From: Streptomyces coacervatus
Lineage (GTDB): Bacteria; Actinomycetota; Actinomycetes; Streptomycetales; Streptomycetaceae
Direction: 5' to 3'
DNA: 64,000 nt
NCBI RefSeq assembly: GCF_029223485.1
Contig: NZ_JARHTP010000019.1
Coordinates: 186,001-250,000, forward strand
The position numbers and the translations under genes are program-made. Positions 8,090-16,013 of this stretch are shown in pieces. The notes beneath the pieces are model-generated. The model had not been told where the DNA came from. It saw only the letters and a program-made list of their open reading frames with translations, and did no database searches. The first letter of the stretch is position 1; the number at the start of each line of letters is the position of its first letter.

Positions 8090-8452
8090 ATGGCGAAGAA
8101 GCTCGTGATCAAGGTGACGGCGGGGGCCGATGCGCCCGAGCGGTGCTCGCAGGCGTTCACGGTGGCGGCGGTGGCCGTGGCCAGCGGCGTCGACGTCTCC
8201 CTGTGGCTGACCGGCGAGTCGGCGTGGTTCGCGCTGCCGGGGCGGGCGGCCGAGTTCGAGCTGCCGCATGCGGCCCCGCTGCCGGACCTGATCGACTCGA
8301 TCCTGGCCGGCGGCCGGCTGACGTTGTGCACACAGTGCGCGGCCCGCCGGGACATCACGGAGAAGGACGTGATCGAGGGCGTACGGATCGCGGGCGCGCA
8401 GGTCTTCGTGCAGGAGGCACTGGGGGACGAGACGCAGGCGTTGGTCTACTGA
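8090..8452 (+). CDS. DsrE-family protein
   Basis: The 120-aa protein opens KKLVIKVTAGADAPERCSQA and has the Rossmann-like DsrE/DsrF pattern, including LTLCTQCAARRDI with a CxxC pair and a GVRIAGAQVFVQEAL C-terminus. DsrE-like proteins carry sulfur on cysteines in relay systems. Near a sulfurtransferase operon this role is plausible but unproved. It is probably translated from a leaderless mRNA and is divergent from the three-gene membrane operon. Confidence 0.85.
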   Translation: MAKKLVIKVTAGADAPERCSQAFTVAAVAVASGVDVSLWLTGESAWFALPGRAAEFELPHAAPLPDLIDSILAGGRLTLCTQCAARRDITEKDVIEGVRIAGAQVFVQEALGDETQALVY

Positions 8453-8475
8453 CGGCCGTCCGCTACCGGGGGCCG

Positions 8476-8736
8476 CTACCGAGGGCGTTTCTTGCCGTCC
8501 AGCTCGTCCCACCACTCGTCGGACTTCGGGTCGCCGGACGGGTCGTCCCACCAGCGGTCGTCGGGACCCCGGCGGTTGGCGACCATGGCGGCGACCGGGG
8601 GGATGACCATCGCCACCACACACATCCCGACCGCGACCGGAACCGACCAGATGCGTACGACTCCCCACGCCAGGACGAACAGCGTGATGCAGGTGCCCAT
8701 CATGGCGAAATACACGTGACGCCGACGTGCCAGCAT
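8476..8736 (-). CDS. DUF3099 membrane protein
   Basis: The 86-aa protein has two hydrophobic helices (about residues 10-50) followed by a short, very acidic and Trp-rich cytoplasmic tail (DDRWWDDP, EWWDELD), as in DUF3099 proteins of actinomycetes. The ATG at 8736 has TGGAG at good spacing; a longer in-frame start exists 16 codons upstream but lacks one. The function is unknown. Confidence 0.8.
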   Translation of the reverse strand: MLARRRHVYFAMMGTCITLFVLAWGVVRIWSVPVAVGMCVVAMVIPPVAAMVANRRGPDDRWWDDPSGDPKSDEWWDELDGKKRPR

Positions 8737-8843
8737 GACTCCAGGGTAGGCCCGTACATGCCGAAGGGCCGCGGAAGGGGCCATGCCGAAGGGCCGCGCC
8801 CCGAAGGGTGCGACCCATTGGCGATCAAGGTGCGGTCAGGGTG

Positions 8844-9131
8844 TCAGACCGCGATCGCGACCTCCGCGAGGCCGCCCTGCTGGGCGACGACCGTGCGGTC
8901 CGCGGTGGCGCCGGGGACCAGGGCACGGACGGTCCAGGTGCCCTCGGCCGCGTAGAAGCGGAACTGTCCGGTGGCGGAGGTCGGGACCTCCGCGGTGAAC
9001 TCGCCGGTCGAGTCCAGGAGACGGACGTAGCCGACGACGGGCTCGCCGTCCTTCGTCACCTGGCCCTGGATGGTGGTCTCACCGGGCTTGATCGTCGAGG
9101 CGTCCGGGCCGCCGGCCTTCGCTCCGCACAT
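8844..9131 (-). CDS. SseC-like DUF1416 protein
   Basis: The 95-aa protein starts MCGAKAGGPDA after GGAGAAAG and has a beta-sandwich pattern (VVGYVRLLDSTGEF, GQFRFYAAEGTWTVR). DUF1416 genes, called sseC in mycobacteria, regularly follow cysA-type sulfurtransferase genes, as here with a gap of about 100 bp. The conserved Cys2 near the N-terminus could accept sulfur, though this is inference. An in-frame ATG four codons upstream is less likely. Confidence 0.85.
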   Translation of the reverse strand: MCGAKAGGPDASTIKPGETTIQGQVTKDGEPVVGYVRLLDSTGEFTAEVPTSATGQFRFYAAEGTWTVRALVPGATADRTVVAQQGGLAEVAIAV

Positions 9132-9230
9132 GTCTTTCTCCAAGAGGGGTCTGACCGGACGGATGGAAGGCCGGTCGGGGTTGCGGGTGTCTTCGCTTAC
9201 TACTGGTTGCTACTGGTCCTGCTGCCGGTC

Positions 9231-10070
9231 CTACTTGTTGGCGCCGAGCTCGATCGGGACGCCGACGAGGCTGCCGTACTCGGTCCACGAGCCGTCGTAG
9301 TTCTTGACGTTCTCGACACCGAGCAGCTCGTGCAGGACGAACCAGGTCAGGGCCGAGCGCTCACCGATGCGGCAGTACGCGATGGTGTCCTTGGCGAGGT
9401 CGACCTGCTCCTCGGCGTAGAGCTCCTTGAGCTCGTCGTCCGACTTGAAGGTGCCGTCGTCGTTGGCGTTCTTGGACCACGGGATGTTGCGCGCGGACGG
9501 GACGTGACCCGGACGCTGCGACTGCTCCTGCGGCAGGTGCGCGGGAGCGAGCAGCTTGCCGGAGAACTCGTCGGGCGAACGCACGTCGACCAGGTTCTGC
9601 GAACCGATGGCCGCCACCACGTCGTCGCGGAAGGCGCGGATCGCCTTGTTCTGCGGCTTGGCGGTGTAGGAGGTCTCGGCGCGCTCGGGGACCTCCTCGA
9701 CCAGCTCGCGGGCGTCCAGCTCCCACTTCTTGCGGCCGCCGTCGAGCAGCTTGACGCTGTCGTGGCCGTACAGCTTGAAGTACCAATAGGCGTACGACGC
9801 GAACCAGTTGTTGTTGCCGCCGTAGAGGATCACCAGCGTGTCGTTGGCGATGCCCTTCGACGACAGGAGCTTCTCGAAGCCCTCCTGGTCGATGAAGTCG
9901 CGGCGGACCGGGTCCTGCAGGTCCTTGGTCCAGTCGATGCGGATCGCGTTCTTGATGTGGTTCTTCTCGTAGGCGGACGTGTCCTCGTCCACCTCTACGA
10001 TCGCGATGTGCGGGTTGTCCAGGTTGTCCTGGACCCAGTCGGCGTCGACCAGGACGTCGCTGCGGCTCAT
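9231..10070 (-). CDS. Thiosulfate-type sulfurtransferase (tandem rhodanese)
   Basis: The 279-aa protein has two rhodanese domains: an inactive N-terminal one (about 5-125) and a catalytic C-terminal one (about 150-275) with active-site loop CRIGERS. Cys carries the persulfide, and the loop sequence is typical of thiosulfate rather than mercaptopyruvate sulfurtransferases of the CysA2 group. It transfers sulfane sulfur to thiol acceptors in the cytoplasm. The ATG at 10070 follows GGAGGAGAAAG. The upstream leader peptide suggests that cysteine controls expression. Confidence 0.93.
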   Translation of the reverse strand: MSRSDVLVDADWVQDNLDNPHIAIVEVDEDTSAYEKNHIKNAIRIDWTKDLQDPVRRDFIDQEGFEKLLSSKGIANDTLVILYGGNNNWFASYAYWYFKLYGHDSVKLLDGGRKKWELDARELVEEVPERAETSYTAKPQNKAIRAFRDDVVAAIGSQNLVDVRSPDEFSGKLLAPAHLPQEQSQRPGHVPSARNIPWSKNANDDGTFKSDDELKELYAEEQVDLAKDTIAYCRIGERSALTWFVLHELLGVENVKNYDGSWTEYGSLVGVPIELGANK

Positions 10071-10161
10071 GCTCTTTCTCCTCCGGGGCAGTTGCGGCGG
10101 GGCGTGCGAGTGCGAGGGGTGCGGGTTGCCTCCGGCGGTGGAGCCGGGGTCGCGCACGGGT

Positions 10162-10175
10162 GCCCTGAGCAGGGC
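10162..10175 (-). promoter_or_regulatory. Short hairpin between leader peptide and sulfurtransferase
   Basis: GCCCTG and CAGGGC face each other here in the 134-bp leader between the Cys-containing peptide and the sulfurtransferase. It is a candidate for part of an attenuator. It has no U-tract, so Rho or a sequestered ribosome site would be needed; this is inference. Confidence 0.3.
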
Positions 10176-10204
10176 GTGGGGATGCGGAGGTCTGCGCCGT
10201 CCGC

Positions 10205-10285
10205 TCAGAAGGTGCGACAGAGCATGGCGGCGACACGGCACAGGTCTACTGCCCGCCGCTTCGTGAGATCCGCCTGACGCTTCAT
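10205..10285 (-). CDS. 26-aa cysteine-containing leader peptide of the sulfur operon
   Basis: The peptide begins MKRQADLTKRRAVDL and ends CRVAAMLCRTF, with two Cys codons close to the stop. Basic leader peptides with one or more cysteines precede sulfur-assimilation genes in Streptomyces, and Cys-rich leaders are known as cysteine-responsive attenuators in mycobacteria. The gene has no ribosome site: a TACGAT -10 box ends seven bases before the ATG, so the mRNA is leaderless. Slow translation of the Cys codons under cysteine starvation would then alter folding of the 134-base stretch before the sulfurtransferase. The mechanism here is inferred. Confidence 0.85.
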   Translation of the reverse strand: MKRQADLTKRRAVDLCRVAAMLCRTF

Positions 10286-10292
10286 GGGCTCG

Positions 10293-10322
10293 ATCGTAGG
10301 GACGGACAGCCTGACGTGTCAC
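10293..10322 (-). promoter_or_regulatory. Promoter of the sulfurtransferase operon
   Basis: On the minus strand GTGACA (10322-10317) and TACGAT (10298-10293) are separated by 18 bases, close to the vegetative consensus. The expected transcription start coincides with the A of the leader-peptide ATG at 10285. Confidence 0.7.
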
Positions 10323-10490
10323 CGGCGTGTCGTATTTTGAGACGCGATCGTCCGCGATGTGGGAAACGATCAGCGACCGTGCCGTGCTCGCACGGCTTCC
10401 GGGCCCTTGTATCCGTCGTCACAGCTGCGGTGCGGACGATGCCGTCTCACCTTTCGGACTCCGTCGTTCCATCGAACGTCGAACGCCGTA

Positions 10491-11249
10491 CTACCCCGCG
10501 AGCTTGACGTTCGAACCCTTCACCGTGATCTCAACACCGTTCTGCGCAGCCTGCACACTGTCCAGCTTCACTCCGCCCGGCAGCTGGTCGATGGTCTGCT
10601 GGAAGTCGGTGATCGACCGGATGCGGGAGTCGGCAAGGTCGACGACCAGCTTGGGCAGGTTGTCCGCGTGCACCTTCACGGTGTCGCCGTCGACCGTGAC
10701 GGTGCTGAGCACCGGATACGTCTGCGAGGCGCCGGCGGCCGTGACCTTGATGTCGACCTTGATCTTGCCGTTGCCGCCGTCGGAGAGGCCGACGACCTGG
10801 GCCTTGACGCCGGGGAACAGGTCCGTCGGCTGGGACTTGGCCGCCTTGAGCAGCTCGTCGTAGGCGATGGTGGCGCTGCCCGTCGCGGTGGCCGCGGTGG
10901 CGGAGGTGTAGTCGCCGGAGAAGGAGACGCCCTTCATGTCGGCCTTCAGGTCGTCGATACGGATCGTCTTCGGGCCGCCGTTGCTGCTGGTGCCGGTGCC
11001 GGAGCCGGTGCCCGTGTCGGCCTCGTAGTCCTTGATGCCGATCTCTACGTCGTCCAGCGAGCCGGACGCGACCTGGGTGAGGAAGGGGAAGCCCTTGATG
11101 GACACGTCCGGGGTGGCGGCCAGGTTCTCGGTGGTCTTCACCTTGTCCGCCGCCTCGTTCTCGGCGAAGTAGACCGCTACGCGGTCCGCGATCACGAAGA
11201 GGCCGCCCAGGATCACGACGACAATCAGAAGTATTCGCAGGGCGCGCAT
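10491..11249 (-). CDS. DUF2993 (LmeA-like) phospholipid-binding protein
   Basis: The 252-aa protein has an N-terminal signal-anchor (LRILLIVVVILGGLFVIAD) and the DUF2993 hallmark PDVSIKGFPFLTQVASG, followed by repeated beta/alpha sequence of a lipid-binding module. In mycobacteria the homologue LmeA is a periplasmic phospholipid-binding protein involved in lipoglycan maturation. A Gly/Ser/Thr-rich insert (GTGSGTGTSSNGG) sits near residue 85. A longer relative is encoded at 35013-36173. The role in Streptomyces is inferred. Confidence 0.85.
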   Translation of the reverse strand: MRALRILLIVVVILGGLFVIADRVAVYFAENEAADKVKTTENLAATPDVSIKGFPFLTQVASGSLDDVEIGIKDYEADTGTGSGTGTSSNGGPKTIRIDDLKADMKGVSFSGDYTSATAATATGSATIAYDELLKAAKSQPTDLFPGVKAQVVGLSDGGNGKIKVDIKVTAAGASQTYPVLSTVTVDGDTVKVHADNLPKLVVDLADSRIRSITDFQQTIDQLPGGVKLDSVQAAQNGVEITVKGSNVKLAG

Positions 11250-11394
11250 ACGGTGTTTCCCCCACCAAGCCGGTCGACGACGACGGTTACGACGACCGGG
11301 TGGCCGCCTGGCGCGAGGGTAACCCTGTGCCGGGGCCTCAGGCGGGGATTGTGGATCACCTGTGACGGGAGCCTCCCGAGGGCAGGCTGAAAAA

Positions 11395-12567
11395 CTACGC
11401 CAGCGCCCGCCCCAGCACGAACACCACCGGTGCCGCGGCTGCCAGCGGCAGGGCGACGCCTGCTGTGAAGTGCACGAACCTCGACGGGTAGTCGTAGCTG
11501 GCCACCCGGTGGCCGATCAGGGCGCAGGCCGCCGCGCCCGCGCCGAGCAGTGCGCCCTTCGCGCCGAAGCCGGTCATCCCGCCGACCGCGATGCCCGCCC
11601 CCGCAGCGGCGAGCACCGAGACCACGATCGACGCCGGGGTGGGCAGCGGCAGGGCGCGGGCCAGGACGGCCACCGCGACCGCGGCCCCGCCCACGCTCAC
11701 CGCGTCCGCGTCGGCCGCGAGGTATCCGGCCGCGACGATGGCCAGCGCCGCCGAGGCGACGGTCGCCATCAGGCCGTACATCCGCTCGTCGGGGTCCGCG
11801 TGCGAGCGCAGCTGGAGGACCAGGGAGAGCAGGACCCAGACGCCGAGGGTGCCGAGGATCGCCGCGGGGCCGTTCTCCTGGCCGGCCGCCAGCAGCGCCA
11901 CGTCCGCGACCAGCGCGCCCAGGAACGCCAGCGCGATGCCCTGCCGGGCGGGCCACATGCCGTTCAGCCGGAACCAGCCCGCCGCGGTGACCGCCTGGAG
12001 GGCGATGAGCGGGACGAGCAGGGCGTACGAATTGATCGCCGCCGCTCCGGACACGAGCAGGCCCAGCAGCGCCGTGAGCCCTGCCGGCTGCATGCCGGGC
12101 TCGATGACCGGGGAACGGCCCTCCTCGCGGGCGCGCTGGGCGTCCGTGATGCGGGGATTGCCGGCGAGAGTGGCGGGGCCGTAGTCGGCGTCCTCGGATT
12201 CCTCCGGTTCCGCCGAATCCTCCGGTTCGTCGGCGGCGGCCGGGGCCGGGGCGTATGCGGCCGACTGCGGCTGCATCTGCTGGTTCCACGCCTGGCCCTG
12301 GAACTGGCCCTCCTGCGGCAGCGGCTGTCCCGTCACCCCATAGGACTGCTGCGACTCCCAGGTCTGCCCCTGCCACTGCTGCGTGTACTGCTGATGCTGT
12401 TGGTACTGCTGGTATTGCTGGGCCTGGGCGGCGTGCGGGTCGTCGTACCCCTGATAGCCCGGGTACCCCTGGTACTCCTGCTGCTGCCCTTGCTGCCCCT
12501 GCTCGCCGGGCCACGCCTGCTGCTGTTGGTACGGGTCGTACGAGCCCTCGTACGGCTGGTTGGTCAT
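11395..12567 (-). CDS. Multi-pass membrane protein with Gln/Tyr-rich N-terminal tail
   Basis: The 390-aa protein has about 110 cytoplasmic residues dominated by Gln, Tyr, Gly and Pro (QQQQ, YPGYQGYDD, QQYQQYQQHQQY), an acidic linker, then about 8 hydrophobic segments from residue 165 to the end. The ATG at 12567 has AGGAGG six bases upstream, and the MoaD-like stop lies within that spacing, so the two genes are coupled. Low-complexity Q/Y tails can drive self-association, but no function is known. Confidence 0.85.
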   Translation of the reverse strand: MTNQPYEGSYDPYQQQQAWPGEQGQQGQQQEYQGYPGYQGYDDPHAAQAQQYQQYQQHQQYTQQWQGQTWESQQSYGVTGQPLPQEGQFQGQAWNQQMQPQSAAYAPAPAAADEPEDSAEPEESEDADYGPATLAGNPRITDAQRAREEGRSPVIEPGMQPAGLTALLGLLVSGAAAINSYALLVPLIALQAVTAAGWFRLNGMWPARQGIALAFLGALVADVALLAAGQENGPAAILGTLGVWVLLSLVLQLRSHADPDERMYGLMATVASAALAIVAAGYLAADADAVSVGGAAVAVAVLARALPLPTPASIVVSVLAAAGAGIAVGGMTGFGAKGALLGAGAAACALIGHRVASYDYPSRFVHFTAGVALPLAAAAPVVFVLGRALA

Positions 12568-12569
12568 CG

Positions 12570-12824
12570 TCACCCTCCTGCGAACGGCGGGAGCACCTCG
12601 ACCGTCCCGCCGTCGGCCAGCCGTACCGTCTCATGTCCGCGGGTGCCCACGGGGTCACCGTCGATGAGGAACGAGCATCGCTGCAGCACGCGCGCGAGTT
12701 CTCCGGGGTGTCGCGCGCGCACGGCGTCGAGCGCCTCGGCGAGGGTGGCCGCGTCGTACGGCTCCTCGGCGATCCCGGCCGCGGCCTTCGCGGCGGCCCA
12801 GTAGCGCACCGTGACCTTTGACAT
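12570..12824 (-). CDS. MoaD/ThiS-family small sulfur carrier
   Basis: The 84-aa ubiquitin-fold protein begins SKVTVRYWAAAKAAAG and ends in VEVLPPFAGG. The C-terminal Gly-Gly is the site that is adenylated and thiocarboxylated in sulfur carriers for molybdopterin, thiamine or cysteine synthesis. No E1-like enzyme gene is adjacent, so its partner is unknown. The ATG at 12824 gives the family length. Confidence 0.88.
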   Translation of the reverse strand: MSKVTVRYWAAAKAAAGIAEEPYDAATLAEALDAVRARHPGELARVLQRCSFLIDGDPVGTRGHETVRLADGGTVEVLPPFAGG

Positions 12825-12900
12825 CCGGTTCCTCAAGTAGTGGCTCGACGAGTAATCGACGTGATCGACGAGTAGTGGATCGGCGGTGTACCCGGTCAGG

Positions 12901-13764
12901 CTAGCCCGCCTGTGAGGCGGCCCAGACTCCGATACGGGCCAGCAGGTCGTCGGTGGCCGCGTGTTCCGCGTGGCCCATGCCGGGCTCCAGCCAGAGTTCG
13001 CCGTGGTCACCGGCGGCAGCCGCCAGCATGTGCGGGTGGTCGACCGGGAAATAGCCGTCCCGGTCGCCGTGCACGATCAGCAACGGCGCGGGGGCGATCC
13101 GCGGTACGGCCTCCACGGGAGACAGCGGCACCGGGTCCCACTCCTGGTGATGGATCCGGGTGTTGAATCCGTAGCGGCCCACCAGTCGGCCCTCGGGCCG
13201 CGTTACCAGCCAGTGCAGCTTCCGCATAGGGGCTGTGCCCCGGTAGTACCAGCGGGCGGGAGCGCTCACCGAAACCACGGCGTCCGTCGCCGCTTCCGTG
13301 CGCCCCTCGCGCCCCCGTCCGTACAGCGCCGCGTGGCGCAGCACCACGGAACCGCCCATCGAGAAGCCGACGGTCACCACGCGCGCGTGCCCGAACCCCC
13401 GTGCCCACTCCACGGCGGCCGCCACATCGAGGACCTCCCGGTCGCCGACCGTCGAGCGGCCGCCGGAGGCGCCGTGGCCGCGAAAGGAGAACGTGACCAC
13501 GGCCCCGTACTGCGCGAACGCCTCCGCCACCCGTCGAACATGCGGCCGGTCCACATCGCCCGTGAACCCATGGGCGACGACGAACACCGGGACAACGGAA
13601 GGTGGCGAGGAGGCGTCGTATACGACCGAACCCGGCTCGTATACGGAATCGATCGCAACCCCGTCGTCCGTGCGCAGAAACGTACGGAAAGGCCCCTGTC
13701 TGCCCGTCTCAAGATTCGGACGAACGGTGGATCGCGCCACATGACCTGCCGGAGTAATGCTCAT
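12901..13764 (-). CDS. Alpha/beta hydrolase
   Basis: The 287-aa protein has the full catalytic set: nucleophile elbow GFSMGG, acid in HGDRDGYF, and His in GMGHAEH. An oxyanion-type HGF motif (VAHGFTGD) lies near residue 66. The fold matches serine esterases/lipases; the substrate is not deducible. It is divergent from glnR, sharing a 183-bp promoter region. The ATG at 13764 is chosen over a far longer open frame that runs antisense through glnR. Confidence 0.9.
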   Translation of the reverse strand: MSITPAGHVARSTVRPNLETGRQGPFRTFLRTDDGVAIDSVYEPGSVVYDASSPPSVVPVFVVAHGFTGDVDRPHVRRVAEAFAQYGAVVTFSFRGHGASGGRSTVGDREVLDVAAAVEWARGFGHARVVTVGFSMGGSVVLRHAALYGRGREGRTEAATDAVVSVSAPARWYYRGTAPMRKLHWLVTRPEGRLVGRYGFNTRIHHQEWDPVPLSPVEAVPRIAPAPLLIVHGDRDGYFPVDHPHMLAAAAGDHGELWLEPGMGHAEHAATDDLLARIGVWAASQAG

Positions 13765-13947
13765 GTGGGCTATTCTGCTGGGCAGAGGACTCGGGCAGCG
13801 TAGCCCCCGGGTCCTTTTGTGCTTTCGGAAGCGTTGTATACGAAGCGGGAAACTCAAGGTGACCGCTGGTGTACGGGGCTTTTCGGGATCGCAGAGCAGG
13901 TGACACACCGCACACGTCCTCGCAGGGACCGAGGAGGAACCAGACGT

Positions 13948-14727
13948 ATGAGTTCTCTGCTGCTCCTGACCAATGCCCTCCAGCCGTCGACGGAGGTGCT
14001 CCCCGCCCTCGGCCTGCTCCTGCACAACGTGCGAGTGGCTCCGGCGGAGGGCCCCGCCCTCGTCGACACCCCGGGTGCCGACGTCATCCTCGTCGACGGC
14101 CGCCGTGACCTGCCCCAGGTCCGCAGCCTCTGCCAGCTGCTGCGCTCCACGGGCCCCGGCTGTCCGCTCATCCTCGTCGTCACCGAGGGCGGCCTCGCCG
14201 CCGTCACCGCCGACTGGGGCATCGACGACGTGCTCCTCGACACCGCCGGTCCGGCGGAGGTCGAGGCGCGACTGCGACTGGCCATGGGCCGACAGCAGAT
14301 CGTCAACGACGACTCCCCCATGGAGATCCGCAACGGCGACCTGTCGGTCGACGAGGCGACGTACTCCGCAAAGCTCAAGGGGCGGGTCCTCGACCTCACC
14401 TTCAAGGAGTTCGAGCTCCTCAAGTACCTCGCACAGCATCCGGGCCGCGTCTTCACGCGCGCGCAGCTGCTGCAGGAGGTCTGGGGCTACGACTACTTCG
14501 GCGGCACCCGCACGGTCGACGTCCACGTACGACGCCTGCGCGCCAAGCTCGGCCCCGAGCACGAGTCGCTGATCGGCACCGTCCGGAACGTCGGTTATCG
14601 ATTCGTTACCCCTGAGAAGGCCGATCGGGTCACCGACGAGGCCAAGGCCAAGGCAGACCGGGCAAAGCCGGAGGATGCGGACGAGACCGCCGCCCTGGAC
14701 GCCGCCGAGGTGACGGCCGAGGCATAG
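13948..14727 (+). CDS. glnR: GlnR, global nitrogen regulator (orphan OmpR-type)
   Basis: The 259-aa protein has a receiver-like domain (about 1-115) and an OmpR-type winged helix (about 130-225) with VHVRRLRAKLG and GTVRNVGYRF. I recognise the N-terminus SSLLLLTNALQPSTEVLPAL as GlnR of streptomycetes. The receiver keeps Asp (ILVDGRRD) but lacks the usual acidic pocket and Lys, as expected of this orphan, phosphorylation-independent dimer. GlnR activates or represses glutamine synthetase, ammonium transport and other nitrogen genes. The C-terminal 35 residues are charged and disordered. A GAGGAGG ribosome site lies 10 bases upstream. Confidence 0.95.
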   Translation: MSSLLLLTNALQPSTEVLPALGLLLHNVRVAPAEGPALVDTPGADVILVDGRRDLPQVRSLCQLLRSTGPGCPLILVVTEGGLAAVTADWGIDDVLLDTAGPAEVEARLRLAMGRQQIVNDDSPMEIRNGDLSVDEATYSAKLKGRVLDLTFKEFELLKYLAQHPGRVFTRAQLLQEVWGYDYFGGTRTVDVHVRRLRAKLGPEHESLIGTVRNVGYRFVTPEKADRVTDEAKAKADRAKPEDADETAALDAAEVTAEA

Positions 14728-14812
14728 CGGACCGCCGGAAGGGGCATTGCTTCCGCACAGGGAGTGCGGGGGCAAGCTCCTTCTCGCCCTGCCCAGGGCC
14801 GGTATATCCGCG

Positions 14813-14818
14813 TAGACT
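14813..14818 (+). promoter_or_regulatory. -10 box TAGACT of a leaderless promoter
   Basis: TAGACT ends six bases before the GTG at 14825 and no ribosome site is present, so the LacI-family mRNA probably starts at its initiation codon. A -35 element is not obvious. Confidence 0.5.
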
Positions 14819-14824
14819 CCGCGC

Positions 14825-15847
14825 GTGGCCAAGGTGACTCGGGATGATGTGGCGCGGCTGGCGGGGACTTCGACCGCCGTCGTCAGTTATGTCATCAACA
14901 ACGGACCCCGGCCGGTCGCCCCGGCCACGCGCGAGCGTGTTCTCGCCGCCATCAAGGAGCTGGGGTACCGGCCGGACCGGGTCGCCCAGGCGATGGCGTC
15001 CCGCCGTACGGATCTCATAGGCCTGATCATCCCGGACGCCCGTCAGCCCTTCTTCGGGGAGATGGCGCACGCGGTCGAACAGGCCGCTTCCGAGCGCGGA
15101 AAAATGGTGCTCGTCGGCAACACCGACTACGTCAGCGAGCGCGAGGTCCACTACCTGCGCGCGTTCCTGGGTATGCGGGTCTCGGGGCTCATCCTCGTCT
15201 CCCACGCCCTCAACGACCAGGCCGCCGCCGAGATCGAGGCCTGGGACGCCCGGGTGGTCCTGCTGCACGAGCGGCCCGAGGCCATCGACGACGTCGCCGT
15301 CGTCACCGACGACCTGGGCGGCGCCCGGTTCGCCGTGAGCCACCTCATCGAGCACGGCTACGAGTACGTCGCCTGTATGGGCGGCACCGCCGAGACCCCG
15401 GCGGTCGGCGACCCGGTCTCCGACCACGTCGAGGGCTGGCGGCGCGCGATGGACGAGGCCGGGATCTCCACGGAGGGGCGGCTCTTCGAGGCGCCGTACA
15501 ACCGCTATGACGCGTACCGCATAGCTCTGGAGATCTTCTCCGGGCCGCGGCGTCCGCCCGCGATCTTCTGCTCCACGGACGACCAGGCGATCGGCGTACT
15601 GCGGGCCGCTCGCGAGCTGCGGATCGATGTGCCGGGGGAACTGGCGGTCATCGGCTTCGACGACATCAAGGAAGCGGCGCTGGCGGATCCTCCGCTGACG
15701 ACGATTGCGTCGGATCGGTCCGCGATGGCCCGGGCGGCCGTGGATCTCGTGCTTGATGACGGGTTGCGGGTGGCCGGGGCTCGGCGGGAGCGGTTGAAGG
15801 TGTTTCCTTCGCGGCTGGTGGCTCGCCGGTCGTGCGGGTGTGCTTAG
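14825..15847 (+). CDS. LacI/GalR-family transcriptional regulator
   Basis: The 340-aa protein has a typical N-terminal helix-turn-helix (VTRDDVARLAGTSTAVVSYV) with hinge helix, then a periplasmic-binding-protein-like effector domain (about 62-330). It ends in SCGCA, common in this group. Its sugar effector is unknown, and no transporter or glycosidase gene is adjacent, so it may act at distant targets. It begins about 100 bp after glnR with its own promoter. Confidence 0.92.
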   Translation: MAKVTRDDVARLAGTSTAVVSYVINNGPRPVAPATRERVLAAIKELGYRPDRVAQAMASRRTDLIGLIIPDARQPFFGEMAHAVEQAASERGKMVLVGNTDYVSEREVHYLRAFLGMRVSGLILVSHALNDQAAAEIEAWDARVVLLHERPEAIDDVAVVTDDLGGARFAVSHLIEHGYEYVACMGGTAETPAVGDPVSDHVEGWRRAMDEAGISTEGRLFEAPYNRYDAYRIALEIFSGPRRPPAIFCSTDDQAIGVLRAARELRIDVPGELAVIGFDDIKEAALADPPLTTIASDRSAMARAAVDLVLDDGLRVAGARRERLKVFPSRLVARRSCGCA

Positions 15848-15872
15848 GTTCGTCGGCGTGTGCGGGTGGTTT

Positions 15873-15912
15873 GTGGCTGGTCGCGCAGTTCCCCGCGCCC
15901 CTATCGGGGCGC
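15873..15912 (-). repeat. Dispersed repeat family 1, copy 1 (reverse orientation)
   Basis: The reverse complement contains GGGGCGCGGGGAACTGCGCG followed by ACCAGCCAC. Other copies are at 40643, 44427 and 60474. This one is intergenic, 25 bp after the LacI-family gene. Confidence 0.85.
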
Positions 15913-16013
15913 GTAGCTGCAAGTAGCGCCTTTATATCGGGCAAACAAGGTTCTGCCGGGCTTCTCAGCCAGCACTCAGGAAGCTCTCATGGTCACGGTT
16001 CAAGCTCGGTGTC

